Part shown: positions 24,235-32,950 of the stretch, in pieces
How positions within the stretch are numbered: position 1 is the first letter of the stretch
Layout of the letters: every line of letters begins with the position of its first letter
Source: Oligoflexus sp.
GTDB lineage: Bacteria > Bdellovibrionota_B > Oligoflexia > Oligoflexales > Oligoflexaceae
NCBI GenBank assembly: GCA_014378195.1
Contig: JACMOC010000072.1
Coordinates: 1 to 64,000, forward strand
Direction: 5' to 3'
Length of the DNA stretch: 64,000 bases
Notes under the pieces: model-generated
Told to the model about the DNA's origin: nothing
What the model saw: the letters and a program-made list of their open reading frames with translations, nothing else
Database searches by the model: none
Position numbers and translations under genes: made by a program

Positions 24235-26301
24235 TCAGCGTAGGTCGTTGTGCTTGAGGAGAGCAGCCGGATCCGGCTTCCGACCGCGAAATTTCACAAA
24301 CACGTCCATTGGATGCTGGCTGCCGCCCAGCGCAAGGACTGTGTCACGGAAATTCGCGCCGACCCGGGCGATATTTTTATCGTCGAGCCCCTCTTCTTCA
24401 AAACGTTCAAAAGCGTCGGCACTGAGAACCTCTGCCCACTTATAGCTGTAATAACCCGCCGAGTAACCACCGGAGAAGATATGTTCAAACGCGCAGAGGA
24501 AACGGTCTTCTTCCAAAGGCTGCAGGGCTGCGACCTTAGCTGCGATGCGTCGGTTCAAAGCTTCGACGGTCTCGCCTGAATTGGGTTTGAAGCGGTGATG
24601 TAGTTCCATATCCGTCATCGCAAAATGGAGCTGGCGGACCATGAAGTTCGCGGCATTAAAGGTCTTTGCTTTGGAGATCTTCTCAAACAAAGCATCGGGT
24701 AGGCTTTCGCCTGTTTTGATGTGTTTTGTAAGGCTTTTCACGACATTTTTTTGATAGCACCAATTCTCCATGAACTGGCTGGGGAGCTCAACAGCATCCC
24801 ATTCGATGCCATTGATTCCGGACGCTTCAAGAACATCAACTTTGGTCAGCATATGCTGGAGGCCATGACCGAACTCGTGGAACAGGGTTTCGACTTCATC
24901 GAAAGAGAGGAGCGAAGGCGTATCCCCGACAGGCGGTGTACCGTTGCAAACTAGGTAAGCAATGGGATAAACCTTTTTGCCTTGGAAAGTCCCGCGATCT
25001 AGACAGGTGTCCATCCAGGCTCCGCCGCGTTTTTCTCCGGGACGTGCGTAGGGATCGAGATAAAAGCCGGCGATTTTTTCTTCGTTCTCATCTAACACAT
25101 CATAATACAGCACATCTTTATGCCATTTTTCGATGGGGCTAGGACTCTCGGCTACCGTAATGCTGAAAAGCTGATTCAAGAGTTTGAAAAGCCCTTCGAG
25201 AACGCGTGGCAGTGGGAAGTAAGGGCGGAGTTCATCATCGCTGAAGTCAAACTTCTCTTCGCGCATCTTCTCAAGGTAATACGCCGTATCCCAATTTTTG
25301 ATTGCGCCGACCAGGCCTGTGCGGTTTGCAAAAGTGTTGAGCTCTTTGATCTCTTCGTGGGCTTTCGCGGTGGACGCGTTAGCAAGATCACCAAGCAGCT
25401 GATCGACGGCTTCGACAGTGCCAGCCATCTTTGTTGCCAGGCTTAGCTCGGCGTAACTCCTATAACCCAGGAGCTGGGCCTGTTCCGTGCGAAGCTCGAG
25501 GATTTTGTAGATGTTCGGATGGTTATCAAAACTGCCCGACGAGGCGCGGGTTACGTAGGCACGATAGAGCTTCTCGCGCGTTCCCCGGTCGGTCGAATAT
25601 TTCATAAATGGCAAATAGCTCGGCATATCAAGCGTTATTGACCACGGTCCTTGTTCAGGAGTCGAGGGCGTTTCGGGGTGACGAAGGTGATAGTTGGCCG
25701 ACCACATTTCGAGATAGTTTTCGGGGATCCCGCCTAGCGTTTTTTTATCGGTAAAGACAAGCTCGAACTCTTTCGTCGAATCCAGAACGTTATTGGAATA
25801 AGCCGTTTGAATCTGCGACATGTCCTGCGAAATCTGATTGAAGCGCTCTTGAGCTCCGCCCTCCAGTTCGATGCCGGAGAGTTTTGCTGAGAGGAGAGAA
25901 CTATCAATCACGCGTTGTTTTGCCATCGGAAGGGAGTCGAAGTCTTTGGCATCGCGCAGTTTTTTGAGAGCATCAAAAATAGGCTTGCTTTGGGACATAC
26001 GCAATGAAAACGTGACCATCTTCGGCATCGATGCCTGGTAAGCTTCGCGAAGTTCGGGGGAGTTTTTGACTCCGATCAAATGCTGGATCGGCCCCCAGGT
26101 GCTATGAATCTTGCGCCTTATGGTTTCGAGCGGGTCAAGCAAAGTTTCCCAGGTCGTTCCCGGGTTTTGCTCGAGTTTGGTCAGGAGTGTTTCGCATTCG
26201 GCAAGAACAGCATCGACCGCAGGTTGCGCGTCAGAGGCGTTAATGTGGTCAAAATGAGGTAAACCGTAGTTACCTAGCAAAGGATTAGATACTGTACTCA
26301 T
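24235..26301 (-). CDS. prlC: Oligopeptidase A (M3 family metallopeptidase)
   Basis: A 688-residue zinc peptidase that degrades short peptides, including cleaved signal peptides, in the cytosol. The zinc site H-E-F-G-H is within L-F-H-E-F-G-H-G-L-Q-H, the downstream Glu ligand is in G-I-E-W-D-A-V-E-L-P-S-Q, and the Y-S-A-G-Y-Y-S-Y-K-W substrate loop is near the C-terminus. Length and motifs fit E. coli PrlC/OpdA, not Dcp. GAGGAA upstream supports ATG 26301. Confidence 0.94.
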   Translation of the reverse strand: MSTVSNPLLGNYGLPHFDHINASDAQPAVDAVLAECETLLTKLEQNPGTTWETLLDPLETIRRKIHSTWGPIQHLIGVKNSPELREAYQASMPKMVTFSLRMSQSKPIFDALKKLRDAKDFDSLPMAKQRVIDSSLLSAKLSGIELEGGAQERFNQISQDMSQIQTAYSNNVLDSTKEFELVFTDKKTLGGIPENYLEMWSANYHLRHPETPSTPEQGPWSITLDMPSYLPFMKYSTDRGTREKLYRAYVTRASSGSFDNHPNIYKILELRTEQAQLLGYRSYAELSLATKMAGTVEAVDQLLGDLANASTAKAHEEIKELNTFANRTGLVGAIKNWDTAYYLEKMREEKFDFSDDELRPYFPLPRVLEGLFKLLNQLFSITVAESPSPIEKWHKDVLYYDVLDENEEKIAGFYLDPYARPGEKRGGAWMDTCLDRGTFQGKKVYPIAYLVCNGTPPVGDTPSLLSFDEVETLFHEFGHGLQHMLTKVDVLEASGINGIEWDAVELPSQFMENWCYQKNVVKSLTKHIKTGESLPDALFEKISKAKTFNAANFMVRQLHFAMTDMELHHRFKPNSGETVEALNRRIAAKVAALQPLEEDRFLCAFEHIFSGGYSAGYYSYKWAEVLSADAFERFEEEGLDDKNIARVGANFRDTVLALGGSQHPMDVFVKFRGRKPDPAALLKHNDLR

Positions 26302-26364
26302 AGCTTGGGTTCCTCGTTGCTTGCGAGAAGGGGACCTTCACGAGGTTGAGCATAGCAGAAAGCC

Positions 26365-27045
26365 TCAACTGCGGCTGCCCATTAAAGCGGTTCCAATCCG
26401 AACAAAATCACTCCCTGCTTCCAGGGCAATGCGCATATCATTCGACATACCAAGGGATAAAAGCCCGTCGCCGAGGGTGCTCGCACAGTCGCGGAGAGAC
26501 CGGTAGAGGGCGGGGACTTCCGCGTATGCGGTATCGGTGTAAATATCAGGCGGAATAGCCATGAGTCCCCGGATATGGAGCTCGGGAAGTTCGGTCTTGA
26601 TTCGTACCGCGAGAGAGGCAATTGCGTCCATCGCCAGTCCACTCTTGGACTCCTCATCCCCGGCATTGACTTCAAGCATGATAGAAAAAGGGATTTTGCC
26701 AAGTTCGCGCGCGTGCCGCGCAATAAGCTTCGCATGAGAATAACTGGCGACCGTCTGAATCTCAGAGGCGTATGTGACAATTTTGCGTATTTTGTTGGAT
26801 TGAATGTGACCAATGAATATCCAGTCGAGCTTGAGATCTTTGAGGGCTTCGGCTTTGTCGCTTAATTCCTGCGCATAGTTTTCACCGAATTTTGTCTGGC
26901 CCAAGCGATGCAGCTCGATGATCTTCTCAATCGGCTGCAGTTTGCTCACGGCTATGAGTTCGGCTCTGGCCTTAGTGTGTGCCCGGATTTTTTGGAGTAT
27001 TTTGCTGTGCCGCTGGGCCAGCGTCGTTTCTTGGGGTGTTTCCAT
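26365..27045 (-). CDS. yggS: YggS family pyridoxal-phosphate homeostasis protein
   Basis: A 226-residue PLP-binding TIM-barrel protein (alanine-racemase N-domain fold) that buffers cellular PLP. The PLP lysine is in A-V-S-K; G-E-N-Y-A-Q-E and H-x-I-G-x-x-Q-x-N-K (as H-I-Q-S-N-K) follow; S-M-G-M-S-x-D (as L-G-M-S-N-D) and R-I-G-T-A-L-M-G close the domain. ATG 27045 follows GAGGA at 8 bases. Its first 74 bases overlap, in another frame, the end of the upstream exported-protein gene, which suggests coupled translation. Confidence 0.93.
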   Translation of the reverse strand: METPQETTLAQRHSKILQKIRAHTKARAELIAVSKLQPIEKIIELHRLGQTKFGENYAQELSDKAEALKDLKLDWIFIGHIQSNKIRKIVTYASEIQTVASYSHAKLIARHARELGKIPFSIMLEVNAGDEESKSGLAMDAIASLAVRIKTELPELHIRGLMAIPPDIYTDTAYAEVPALYRSLRDCASTLGDGLLSLGMSNDMRIALEAGSDFVRIGTALMGSRS

Positions 27046-27436
27046 CACTTGGAATCCTCGCTCCTTCCTTCGGTTTCAGCTCATCTGAACTCCCTAAGGT
27101 ATCGCGTGAATCGCTGGCAGGCGCAAGCTCTCCTTGAACCGCCGGCACCTGAGCTCCTGGAAGTGGGCCAGGCGCACGGTGTTGAGGAATGCGTCCGGCA
27201 TTCAAACCTTGTCGTCCAAGCGGAACGAAGGTGGTTTCCTGCTGGGCTTCGTAATGGGGGGCTTCGATGTAAACGTTGCCCTGACTGTCAATATTGACGT
27301 TAACTTGTTGCATTGATTGGTTTTTTGTTGAGGAAATGTCAACTCCATTCAAAAATACCGAGCGCGAGGTTGCAGCAAGGGCACCTTGGGTAAAAGCGGC
27401 GCTGAAAAGGAATCCGAAAAGAGTTAAACGTTTCAT
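26972..27436 (-). CDS. Exported Pro/Gln-rich hypothetical protein
   Basis: A 154-residue protein with a clear Sec signal peptide (M-K-R-L-T-L-F-G-F-L-F-S-A-A-F, cleavage near G-A-L-A-A), then a beta-like stretch (V-N-V-N-I-D-S-Q-G-N-V-Y-I) and a disordered tail rich in Pro, Ala, Gly and Gln. ATG 27436 has GGGAG upstream; the longer in-frame start would place 26 non-signal residues before it. It overlaps yggS by 74 bases at its 3' end. No family recognised. Confidence 0.7.
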   Translation of the reverse strand: MKRLTLFGFLFSAAFTQGALAATSRSVFLNGVDISSTKNQSMQQVNVNIDSQGNVYIEAPHYEAQQETTFVPLGRQGLNAGRIPQHRAPGPLPGAQVPAVQGELAPASDSRDTLGSSDELKPKEGARIPSDGNTPRNDAGPAAQQNTPKNPGTH

Positions 27437-27602
27437 GAGAACTCCCATTTTTCTTTTTAGTTCTCCAGTGGATGTGGGACTTGCCGTCTCCAAGGAGCTT
27501 GCGTACCATATCAAGATGAAAATGCGGCGATAGTGGGTTACACATCATTCTACCACGTCGCATCGATTGCGAAGAGTCCCCACGTAGTAGCTAGGAGAAG
27601 TC

Positions 27603-28220
27603 ATGCGTAACTCGAAAATCAAGACCTGGAAAGTTTTTGCCTCCCTAACCCTCGGACTGAATCTACTCGCATGCTCCCCCGGATTTGAAGGGACATACAG
27701 TGATCCTAAAAAGGCCGAGATCGTGGATGATAAATGGAGTGAGACCGACGCTCATAAGGTCGCGGGCTCTTTGATTAATCAAGTTTTAACAAAACCATGG
27801 CTGACTCAATTCGAAGCCGTAAAAAAGCAAAAGCCGATCGTTATCGTCGACGAAATCGCGAATCGTACGGATGAGCATATCGATACGAAAGCCCTCACCG
27901 AAGCCATGACCGACGAACTGATCAATGCCGGCAAAGTCCGCTTTGTAAACGGCGAAAAACGCAAACAGATACTTGAAGAGATCAAGTATCAGAATTCGGG
28001 TACTACCGAAGCGAAAACGCGCAAATCTCTCGGCAAACAAATTGGTGCAGATTTCATGCTGAGCGGCGCGATCTCAAGCTCTGTCCACACCCAGGAAGGT
28101 CTGAAAACCGTCACCTACCAAACGGCTTTGACGTTGACTGACCTCGAGACTGCCGAGATCGTCTGGAGCGGTAAAGAAGAGATTAAAAAACGTTTCAATC
28201 GGTCCTCTAAATCCTGGTGA
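27603..28220 (+). CDS. lpoB: LpoB-like lipoprotein (PBP activator family)
   Basis: A 205-residue outer-membrane-type lipoprotein. The lipobox is L-L-A-C at about residue 24. The mature part has the LpoB/CsgG-like alpha/beta fold (P-I-V-I-V-D-E-I-x-N-R-T, then G-K-V-R-F-V, G-A-D-F-M-L-S-G and T-A-L-T-L-T-D-L-E-T-x-x-I-V-W). In enterobacteria LpoB activates PBP1b from the outer membrane. AGGAG precedes ATG 27603. It is followed 3 bases later by the COG3014-type lipoprotein gene, a common pairing. No bifunctional PBP is in this window. Confidence 0.82.
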   Translation: MRNSKIKTWKVFASLTLGLNLLACSPGFEGTYSDPKKAEIVDDKWSETDAHKVAGSLINQVLTKPWLTQFEAVKKQKPIVIVDEIANRTDEHIDTKALTEAMTDELINAGKVRFVNGEKRKQILEEIKYQNSGTTEAKTRKSLGKQIGADFMLSGAISSSVHTQEGLKTVTYQTALTLTDLETAEIVWSGKEEIKKRFNRSSKSW

Positions 28221-28223
28221 CAT

Positions 28224-29546
28224 GTGCTGAAAAAAACGGTCTTTACCCTATGTAGCTCGCCTTTGCTTCTGAGTCTCTGGCTCGGTGGTTGCGCCTCATA
28301 TTCCGACGATATCAAGGTGATGCATTCGGACTTTCGCGCCGGAAATTATGCCGGTGCTCTTGAGACTTTTGAGAAGTCTGATATCAAAACACAGGATCGA
28401 AACAAACTCCTCTATTACCTTGAAAAAGGCATGATAGAGGACCGCCTTTCGGAGCGTAAGCAATCACGGTCGCTTTGGATGAAGGCCGATGCTTTGGCTG
28501 ACAAGCTCTTTACCGTAAGTATGAGTAAGGAAGCCGCGTCTTATATTTATAACGATTCGGCTCAATCTTACGCCGGTGAGGATTATGAGAAGGTTGCGAT
28601 TCATACAATGCTTGCCCATTCGTTCATCAGCGATAACGAGATGAGCGAAGCGCGGATCGAAGCGGCGAAAATCAACTCGAAGCTGAACGAAATCAATGGA
28701 TTCTATAAAGACAATAAAAACAAGTATAAGGATGACGCCTACGCGCGTTTCCTTTCGGGCTTGATCAATGAGTCTAACCACGAACTCGATGATGCCATCA
28801 TCGATTACGCTGCGGCTCTGAAGATCTACGAAGGTGAGTACAGCTCGATTTTTAAAGTTTCTGTACCCAACGAATTGGTGCGGTCGCTCTATCGGCTTTA
28901 CAAACTCCGAGACCGAAAGGACGAGGCTCGCCTTCTGGAGCGGTCGTTTTCGAGTCTTGGGCTCGACAAGGTTCCGCTTGATTCGGCGTCAGTCGTGGTG
29001 GTTCATGAGGTGGGTCTGATCAATGAAAAGAAAGCCTTTGATTTTGTCATACCTATTAATGGCAAGATACTGAGGTTCTCCTTTCCGACGATTCACAAGC
29101 AGGGTGTTGCCGTTCGGCAGACTGGGATTCGTTTGAATGAGGGTTTGTTTGAACCCGGTACCCTTGCACAGAACTTCAATGCCATCGCGTTTGAAAACCT
29201 CGAAGACAGACGTCTCCGCTTTATCGTTAAGGCTATTGCCCGTTTGATTCTGAAAGATCAAGTCACGCAAAAAGCCGAGAAACAATTCGGAGTCCTCGGT
29301 CTTATCGCGGGCACAATCTATAGCGCTGTCACAGAAACTGCGGATACTCGCTCTTGGACCACTTTGCCCGCGGCCGTATACGTCACGCGCGTGTTTGTGA
29401 AACCAGGCGATTATTCAATGGAAGTGAGCAACGACGGAAGTGTCACGGAGATGAAAAAGATCGCTTTGAAAAAAGGCGATGTTATGTTGGTCAGAGATGT
29501 GAGGGTAAATAAAGCACCTCGCCCGACATCAAACACATCGCACTGA
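28224..29546 (+). CDS. COG3014-type TPR lipoprotein
   Basis: A 440-residue lipoprotein (lipobox L-G-G-C at about 23). The N-terminal two thirds are helical repeats (A-G-N-Y-A-G-A-L-E-T-F, Y-I-Y-N-D-S-A-Q-S-Y-A-G-E-D-Y-E), followed by a beta-rich C-terminal domain containing R-S-W-x-x-L-P. It starts at GTG 28224, 3 bases after the LpoB-like gene, and shares its transcript. The family regularly neighbours LpoB; its role is unproven, probably cell-envelope related. Confidence 0.8.
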   Translation: MLKKTVFTLCSSPLLLSLWLGGCASYSDDIKVMHSDFRAGNYAGALETFEKSDIKTQDRNKLLYYLEKGMIEDRLSERKQSRSLWMKADALADKLFTVSMSKEAASYIYNDSAQSYAGEDYEKVAIHTMLAHSFISDNEMSEARIEAAKINSKLNEINGFYKDNKNKYKDDAYARFLSGLINESNHELDDAIIDYAAALKIYEGEYSSIFKVSVPNELVRSLYRLYKLRDRKDEARLLERSFSSLGLDKVPLDSASVVVVHEVGLINEKKAFDFVIPINGKILRFSFPTIHKQGVAVRQTGIRLNEGLFEPGTLAQNFNAIAFENLEDRRLRFIVKAIARLILKDQVTQKAEKQFGVLGLIAGTIYSAVTETADTRSWTTLPAAVYVTRVFVKPGDYSMEVSNDGSVTEMKKIALKKGDVMLVRDVRVNKAPRPTSNTSH

Positions 29547-29568
29547 CTTCAGGTTCGGAAAACAAAAG

Positions 29569-29602
29569 AGAGGCGGAGACACATCATAGTGTCCCCGCCT
29601 CT
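29569..29602. terminator. Bidirectional stem-loop between convergent genes
   Basis: AGAGGCGG-A-GACAC pairs with GTGTC-C-CCGCCTCT (29569-29582 with 29589-29602), 14 positions with one mismatch and a 6-nt loop. It lies in the convergent gap between the lipoprotein operon and the leucine-dehydrogenase-type gene. Confidence 0.65.
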
Positions 29603-29625
29603 AGTCTTAGTATCAATCGAACTGA

Positions 29626-30741
29626 TTAACGACTTTTGAGTAGGTCGTGATGAGTCCAGTTTTGGTTGCCAAGCGTATTGCGCAGCGAGCTCATAGCACG
29701 AACCGAACGAATACGTTCTTCGGCGATATGGCCTGACGCTTGGTTGGTCGTGATGCCCTTGGCGTCAGCAATCTTATAGATGCTGATCAAGGTATCGTAG
29801 ATATTCGCAGCCCGTTGTTTTGCTGTTTTTGCGTCGTAGCCAGCAAGCTCTTGATAAACGTTAATCACACCGCCGGCATTGATCACGTAGTCAGGAGCGT
29901 AAAGTATGCCGCGTTCACGGAGCATGCCGCCATGGATAGACTCGTCCAAGAGCTGGTTATTCGCTGCGCCGGCAACGATGCTTGCTTTCAATTCCGGGAT
30001 CACGCGGTCATCAAGGAATCCACCGAGTGCACACGGAGCGAAAACGTCGACAGGAAGACGATGAATATCTTCGAGCGAAGCGGCCTCAGCGCCATAGCGA
30101 CGAACGTTTTCTTTGACTTTTTCCTGATCGATATCTGCAACAAAGACTTTTGCGCCTTCTGCCGTCAGGTGTTCGATCAAATGGGAGCCGACAGCGCCGC
30201 AACCCTGGACAGCAACGCTAACGCCTTTAAGGCTGCTTTTGCCGAGTTTATATTGAACCGACGCGCGAACGCCGTGGTATACGCCCCAAGCCGTAACGGG
30301 GGAGGGATCGCCTGAACCACCCGCACGCGAATTGATACCGGCAACGAAGTCGGTCTCAAGTCCAACCATTTCGATATCGTCAACACGGATGTTGACGTCT
30401 TCAGCGGTGATGTAACGGCCGCCTAGACTATTTACAAAGCGCCCGAAGGTACGGAAAAACGCTTCGCTTTTCAATTTTTTAGGATCGCCGATGATAACGG
30501 CTTTACCGCCACCCAAATTGAGACCACTGATAGCATTTTTATAAGTCATGCCACGAGACAAACGGAGAACGTCTCTTAGCGCGTCTTCTTCGGATTTATA
30601 GTCCCACATACGACAGCCACCCAAGGCAGGGCCGAGTGTTGTATCGTGGATAGCAATGATGGCCTTAAGGCCTGTTTCTTTGTCGTTGCAGAAGACCACC
30701 TGCTCGTGTCCCATGGTGGTCAATTCTTCAAAAAGTGCCAT
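29626..30741 (-). CDS. Leucine (Glu/Leu/Phe/Val) dehydrogenase
   Basis: A 371-residue NAD-dependent amino acid dehydrogenase that deaminates branched-chain amino acids to 2-oxo acids. The glycine-rich active-site stretch has both catalytic lysines (M-T-Y-K-N-A and G-G-G-K-A), the G-P-A-L-G-G-C-R-M substrate loop, and the NAD motif V-Q-G-C-G-A-V-G-S. Length and sequence match leucine dehydrogenase, not hexameric glutamate dehydrogenase. It is divergent from mnmG with about 290 bp between, where I see no further gene. Confidence 0.9.
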   Translation of the reverse strand: MALFEELTTMGHEQVVFCNDKETGLKAIIAIHDTTLGPALGGCRMWDYKSEEDALRDVLRLSRGMTYKNAISGLNLGGGKAVIIGDPKKLKSEAFFRTFGRFVNSLGGRYITAEDVNIRVDDIEMVGLETDFVAGINSRAGGSGDPSPVTAWGVYHGVRASVQYKLGKSSLKGVSVAVQGCGAVGSHLIEHLTAEGAKVFVADIDQEKVKENVRRYGAEAASLEDIHRLPVDVFAPCALGGFLDDRVIPELKASIVAGAANNQLLDESIHGGMLRERGILYAPDYVINAGGVINVYQELAGYDAKTAKQRAANIYDTLISIYKIADAKGITTNQASGHIAEERIRSVRAMSSLRNTLGNQNWTHHDLLKSR

Positions 30742-31028
30742 CCTATTTTTCCTTCTTGGTCCCGGGTAGAAACTGATGCAGGGCGATCAGCCTTGCTTAG
30801 GATTAACGGTGATCACAGAATTACTGCATAGGTCCGAAAATAGCAAGCGGAGGGAAAGTCAGCGAAAGGCCCTACAAAACTAAGCTTTGGGGACTATTTA
30901 TAACGATAGTTCGCTCAGTGGTCACTGCATCTTCCCTTGTCTTATTTGACCTATTAAGTTAGTAGGATATTCCGGCCGCGTCCCGTCCCTAGACCTCTAT
31001 ATTTGCCCGCGGCTCTGACGAGGAAACT

Positions 31029-32888
31029 ATGAATCAATTCGACGTTATAGTGATCGGTGGCGGCCACGCTGGCTGCGAAGCAGCTCTCGCTTCGGCACGC
31101 ATGGGAACGCGGACTTTACTCGTGACTCAATCCGTTGATCGCATCGCCGCAATGTCCTGCAACCCAGCTGTTGGCGGAACGGCTAAAGGCCATCTTGTTA
31201 AAGAAATCGATGCATTGGGCGGTCAGATGGCAAAAGCTATCGACATCAATGGTATTCAATTTCGTGTCTTGAACCGAACCAAAGGTCCGGCGATCTGGTC
31301 CTCGCGGGCTCAGGCCGATATGGGCCTTTACGCGCGTTACATGAAACATGTCCTCGAAAATACAGACAACCTTCATATCCGTCAGGACACGGTTGAAGGC
31401 CTTCTGATTAACGATAACGATAGTGAGAATCCTTTTGTCGAAGGCGTCGAAACACGACTCTTCGGCAAATTTTTTGCCTCGTCCGTTGTGATTACGACCG
31501 GAACGTTTCTCAATGGTTTGATACATATTGGTTCCGAAAAAATTAGTGCTGGCCGCGTTGGTGATGCCCCCTCCATAGGCCTGGCCGATGCCATACGGCG
31601 GTTTGGATTTCGGGTTGGCCGCATGAAAACGGGCACAACGCCACGACTTGATTCTAAAACTATCGATTGGGATCGTTGCGAAGTTCAGCATTCCGATGAT
31701 GACATCGTGCCGTTTAGTTTCGACAACAAAACGATCACGCAAAAACTCATCCCTATGTATATCACACACACCAACGAGAAGACTGCCGAAGTCATACGGA
31801 AGTATCTTAGCGAATCCCCGCTTTACAGCGGAGAAATTGTCGGAATTGGACCGCGTTATTGTCCTTCTATCGAGGACAAAGTCGTTAAGTTTCCCGACCG
31901 AAGCAGCCACCAGATTTTCCTTGAGCCGCAAGGCTATGATACCTGCGAAGTTTATCCGAACGGTTTGTCGACGTCGCTTCCTCTTCACGCGCAAATTGAG
32001 TTCATTCGCACGGTACCTGGTCTCGAGAGAGCGGAAATTATCAGGCCGGGTTATGCTATCGAATATGATTACGTGGAACCGACTGAGCTCCATGCAAGTC
32101 TTGAAACGAAAAAATTGAAGCGCCTTTTTCTTGCCGGACAGATCAACGGCACGACAGGTTATGAAGAGGCGGCCGCCCAAGGTTTGATGGCTGGTATCAA
32201 CGCGTCATTGAAAGCAAAGGGCAAGGAGCCCTTTATTTTAAGCCGTTCAGAAGCCTACATCGGAGTATTAATTGACGATCTGGTAACCAAAGGCACGCTT
32301 GAGCCCTATCGGATGTTTACCTCGCGCGCTGAGCATCGCCTCTTCCTTCGTGAAGACAACGCGGACCTGCGCCTCACAGCGAGAGGTCATGAGATCGGTT
32401 TGGTTTCGGATGCAGCGCATGCTCGTTTCCTTGAACGTTTCGCGGCTCTCAATGAGCTGCTTGTGTTTACAAAAGAACAAGGCATCGGCCCCTTCAATCT
32501 TCCTGATGACATGCTCGACGCGAAAGACAACACGGGAACCAAGATCGACGCGATCCTCAGAAAACCGCGCGTCACGGCCTCAGAACTTGCGAAACATATT
32601 CCTTTTTATCAAGCCTATGAGAGCTCACTCCTCAGGCGCCTTGAGATCGAAATTAAATACGAAGGGTATATCGTTCGCGAAAAACGTGCGATCCGTAGCA
32701 CAGATCAACTCGAGCGCGTGAAGATTCCTGAACATGTTAAGTACGAACATCTGATGGGCCTTAGCCGTGAAGTCGTTGAGAAGCTGAAGCGGCATCAACC
32801 GATGAATCTGGGGCAGGCCTCACGCATCAGTGGTATCACCCCGGCTGCGATACAAATTCTTCATGTTCATATCGCGATGTCTCACTAA
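31029..32888 (+). CDS. mnmG: tRNA uridine 5-carboxymethylaminomethyl modification enzyme MnmG (GidA)
   Basis: A 619-residue FAD enzyme that with MnmE makes cmnm5U34 in tRNAs. The N-terminal FAD motif is V-I-G-G-G-H-A-G-C-E-A-A; M-S-C-N-P-A-V-G-G, P-R-Y-C-P-S-I-E-D-K and G-Q-I-N-G-T-T-G-Y-E-E-A-A-A-Q-G are the signature segments; the C-terminal helical domain binds MnmE. GAGGAAACT precedes ATG 31029. It is a single gene here; mnmE and the usual rsmG/parAB neighbours are absent. Confidence 0.97.
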   Translation: MNQFDVIVIGGGHAGCEAALASARMGTRTLLVTQSVDRIAAMSCNPAVGGTAKGHLVKEIDALGGQMAKAIDINGIQFRVLNRTKGPAIWSSRAQADMGLYARYMKHVLENTDNLHIRQDTVEGLLINDNDSENPFVEGVETRLFGKFFASSVVITTGTFLNGLIHIGSEKISAGRVGDAPSIGLADAIRRFGFRVGRMKTGTTPRLDSKTIDWDRCEVQHSDDDIVPFSFDNKTITQKLIPMYITHTNEKTAEVIRKYLSESPLYSGEIVGIGPRYCPSIEDKVVKFPDRSSHQIFLEPQGYDTCEVYPNGLSTSLPLHAQIEFIRTVPGLERAEIIRPGYAIEYDYVEPTELHASLETKKLKRLFLAGQINGTTGYEEAAAQGLMAGINASLKAKGKEPFILSRSEAYIGVLIDDLVTKGTLEPYRMFTSRAEHRLFLREDNADLRLTARGHEIGLVSDAAHARFLERFAALNELLVFTKEQGIGPFNLPDDMLDAKDNTGTKIDAILRKPRVTASELAKHIPFYQAYESSLLRRLEIEIKYEGYIVREKRAIRSTDQLERVKIPEHVKYEHLMGLSREVVEKLKRHQPMNLGQASRISGITPAAIQILHVHIAMSH

Positions 32889-32900
32889 TTTATGCCAAGA

Positions 32901-32935
32901 GAAAAGGCGAGGATCCGATGGGTCCTCGCCTTTTC
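32901..32935. terminator. Bidirectional terminator between mnmG and asd
   Basis: A perfect 13-bp stem GAAAAGGCGAGGA/TCCTCGCCTTTTC (32901-32913 with 32923-32935), 9-nt loop, with A- and T-runs at the base that serve both strands. Confidence 0.8.
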
Positions 32936-32950
32936 GATTCTGCGGATTTT

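Noticed and set aside
31116..32180. Long open frame on the minus strand (354 codons) inside mnmG
   Set aside because: It is the mirror of a strongly conserved MnmG reading frame, with no ribosome site and no protein-like composition.
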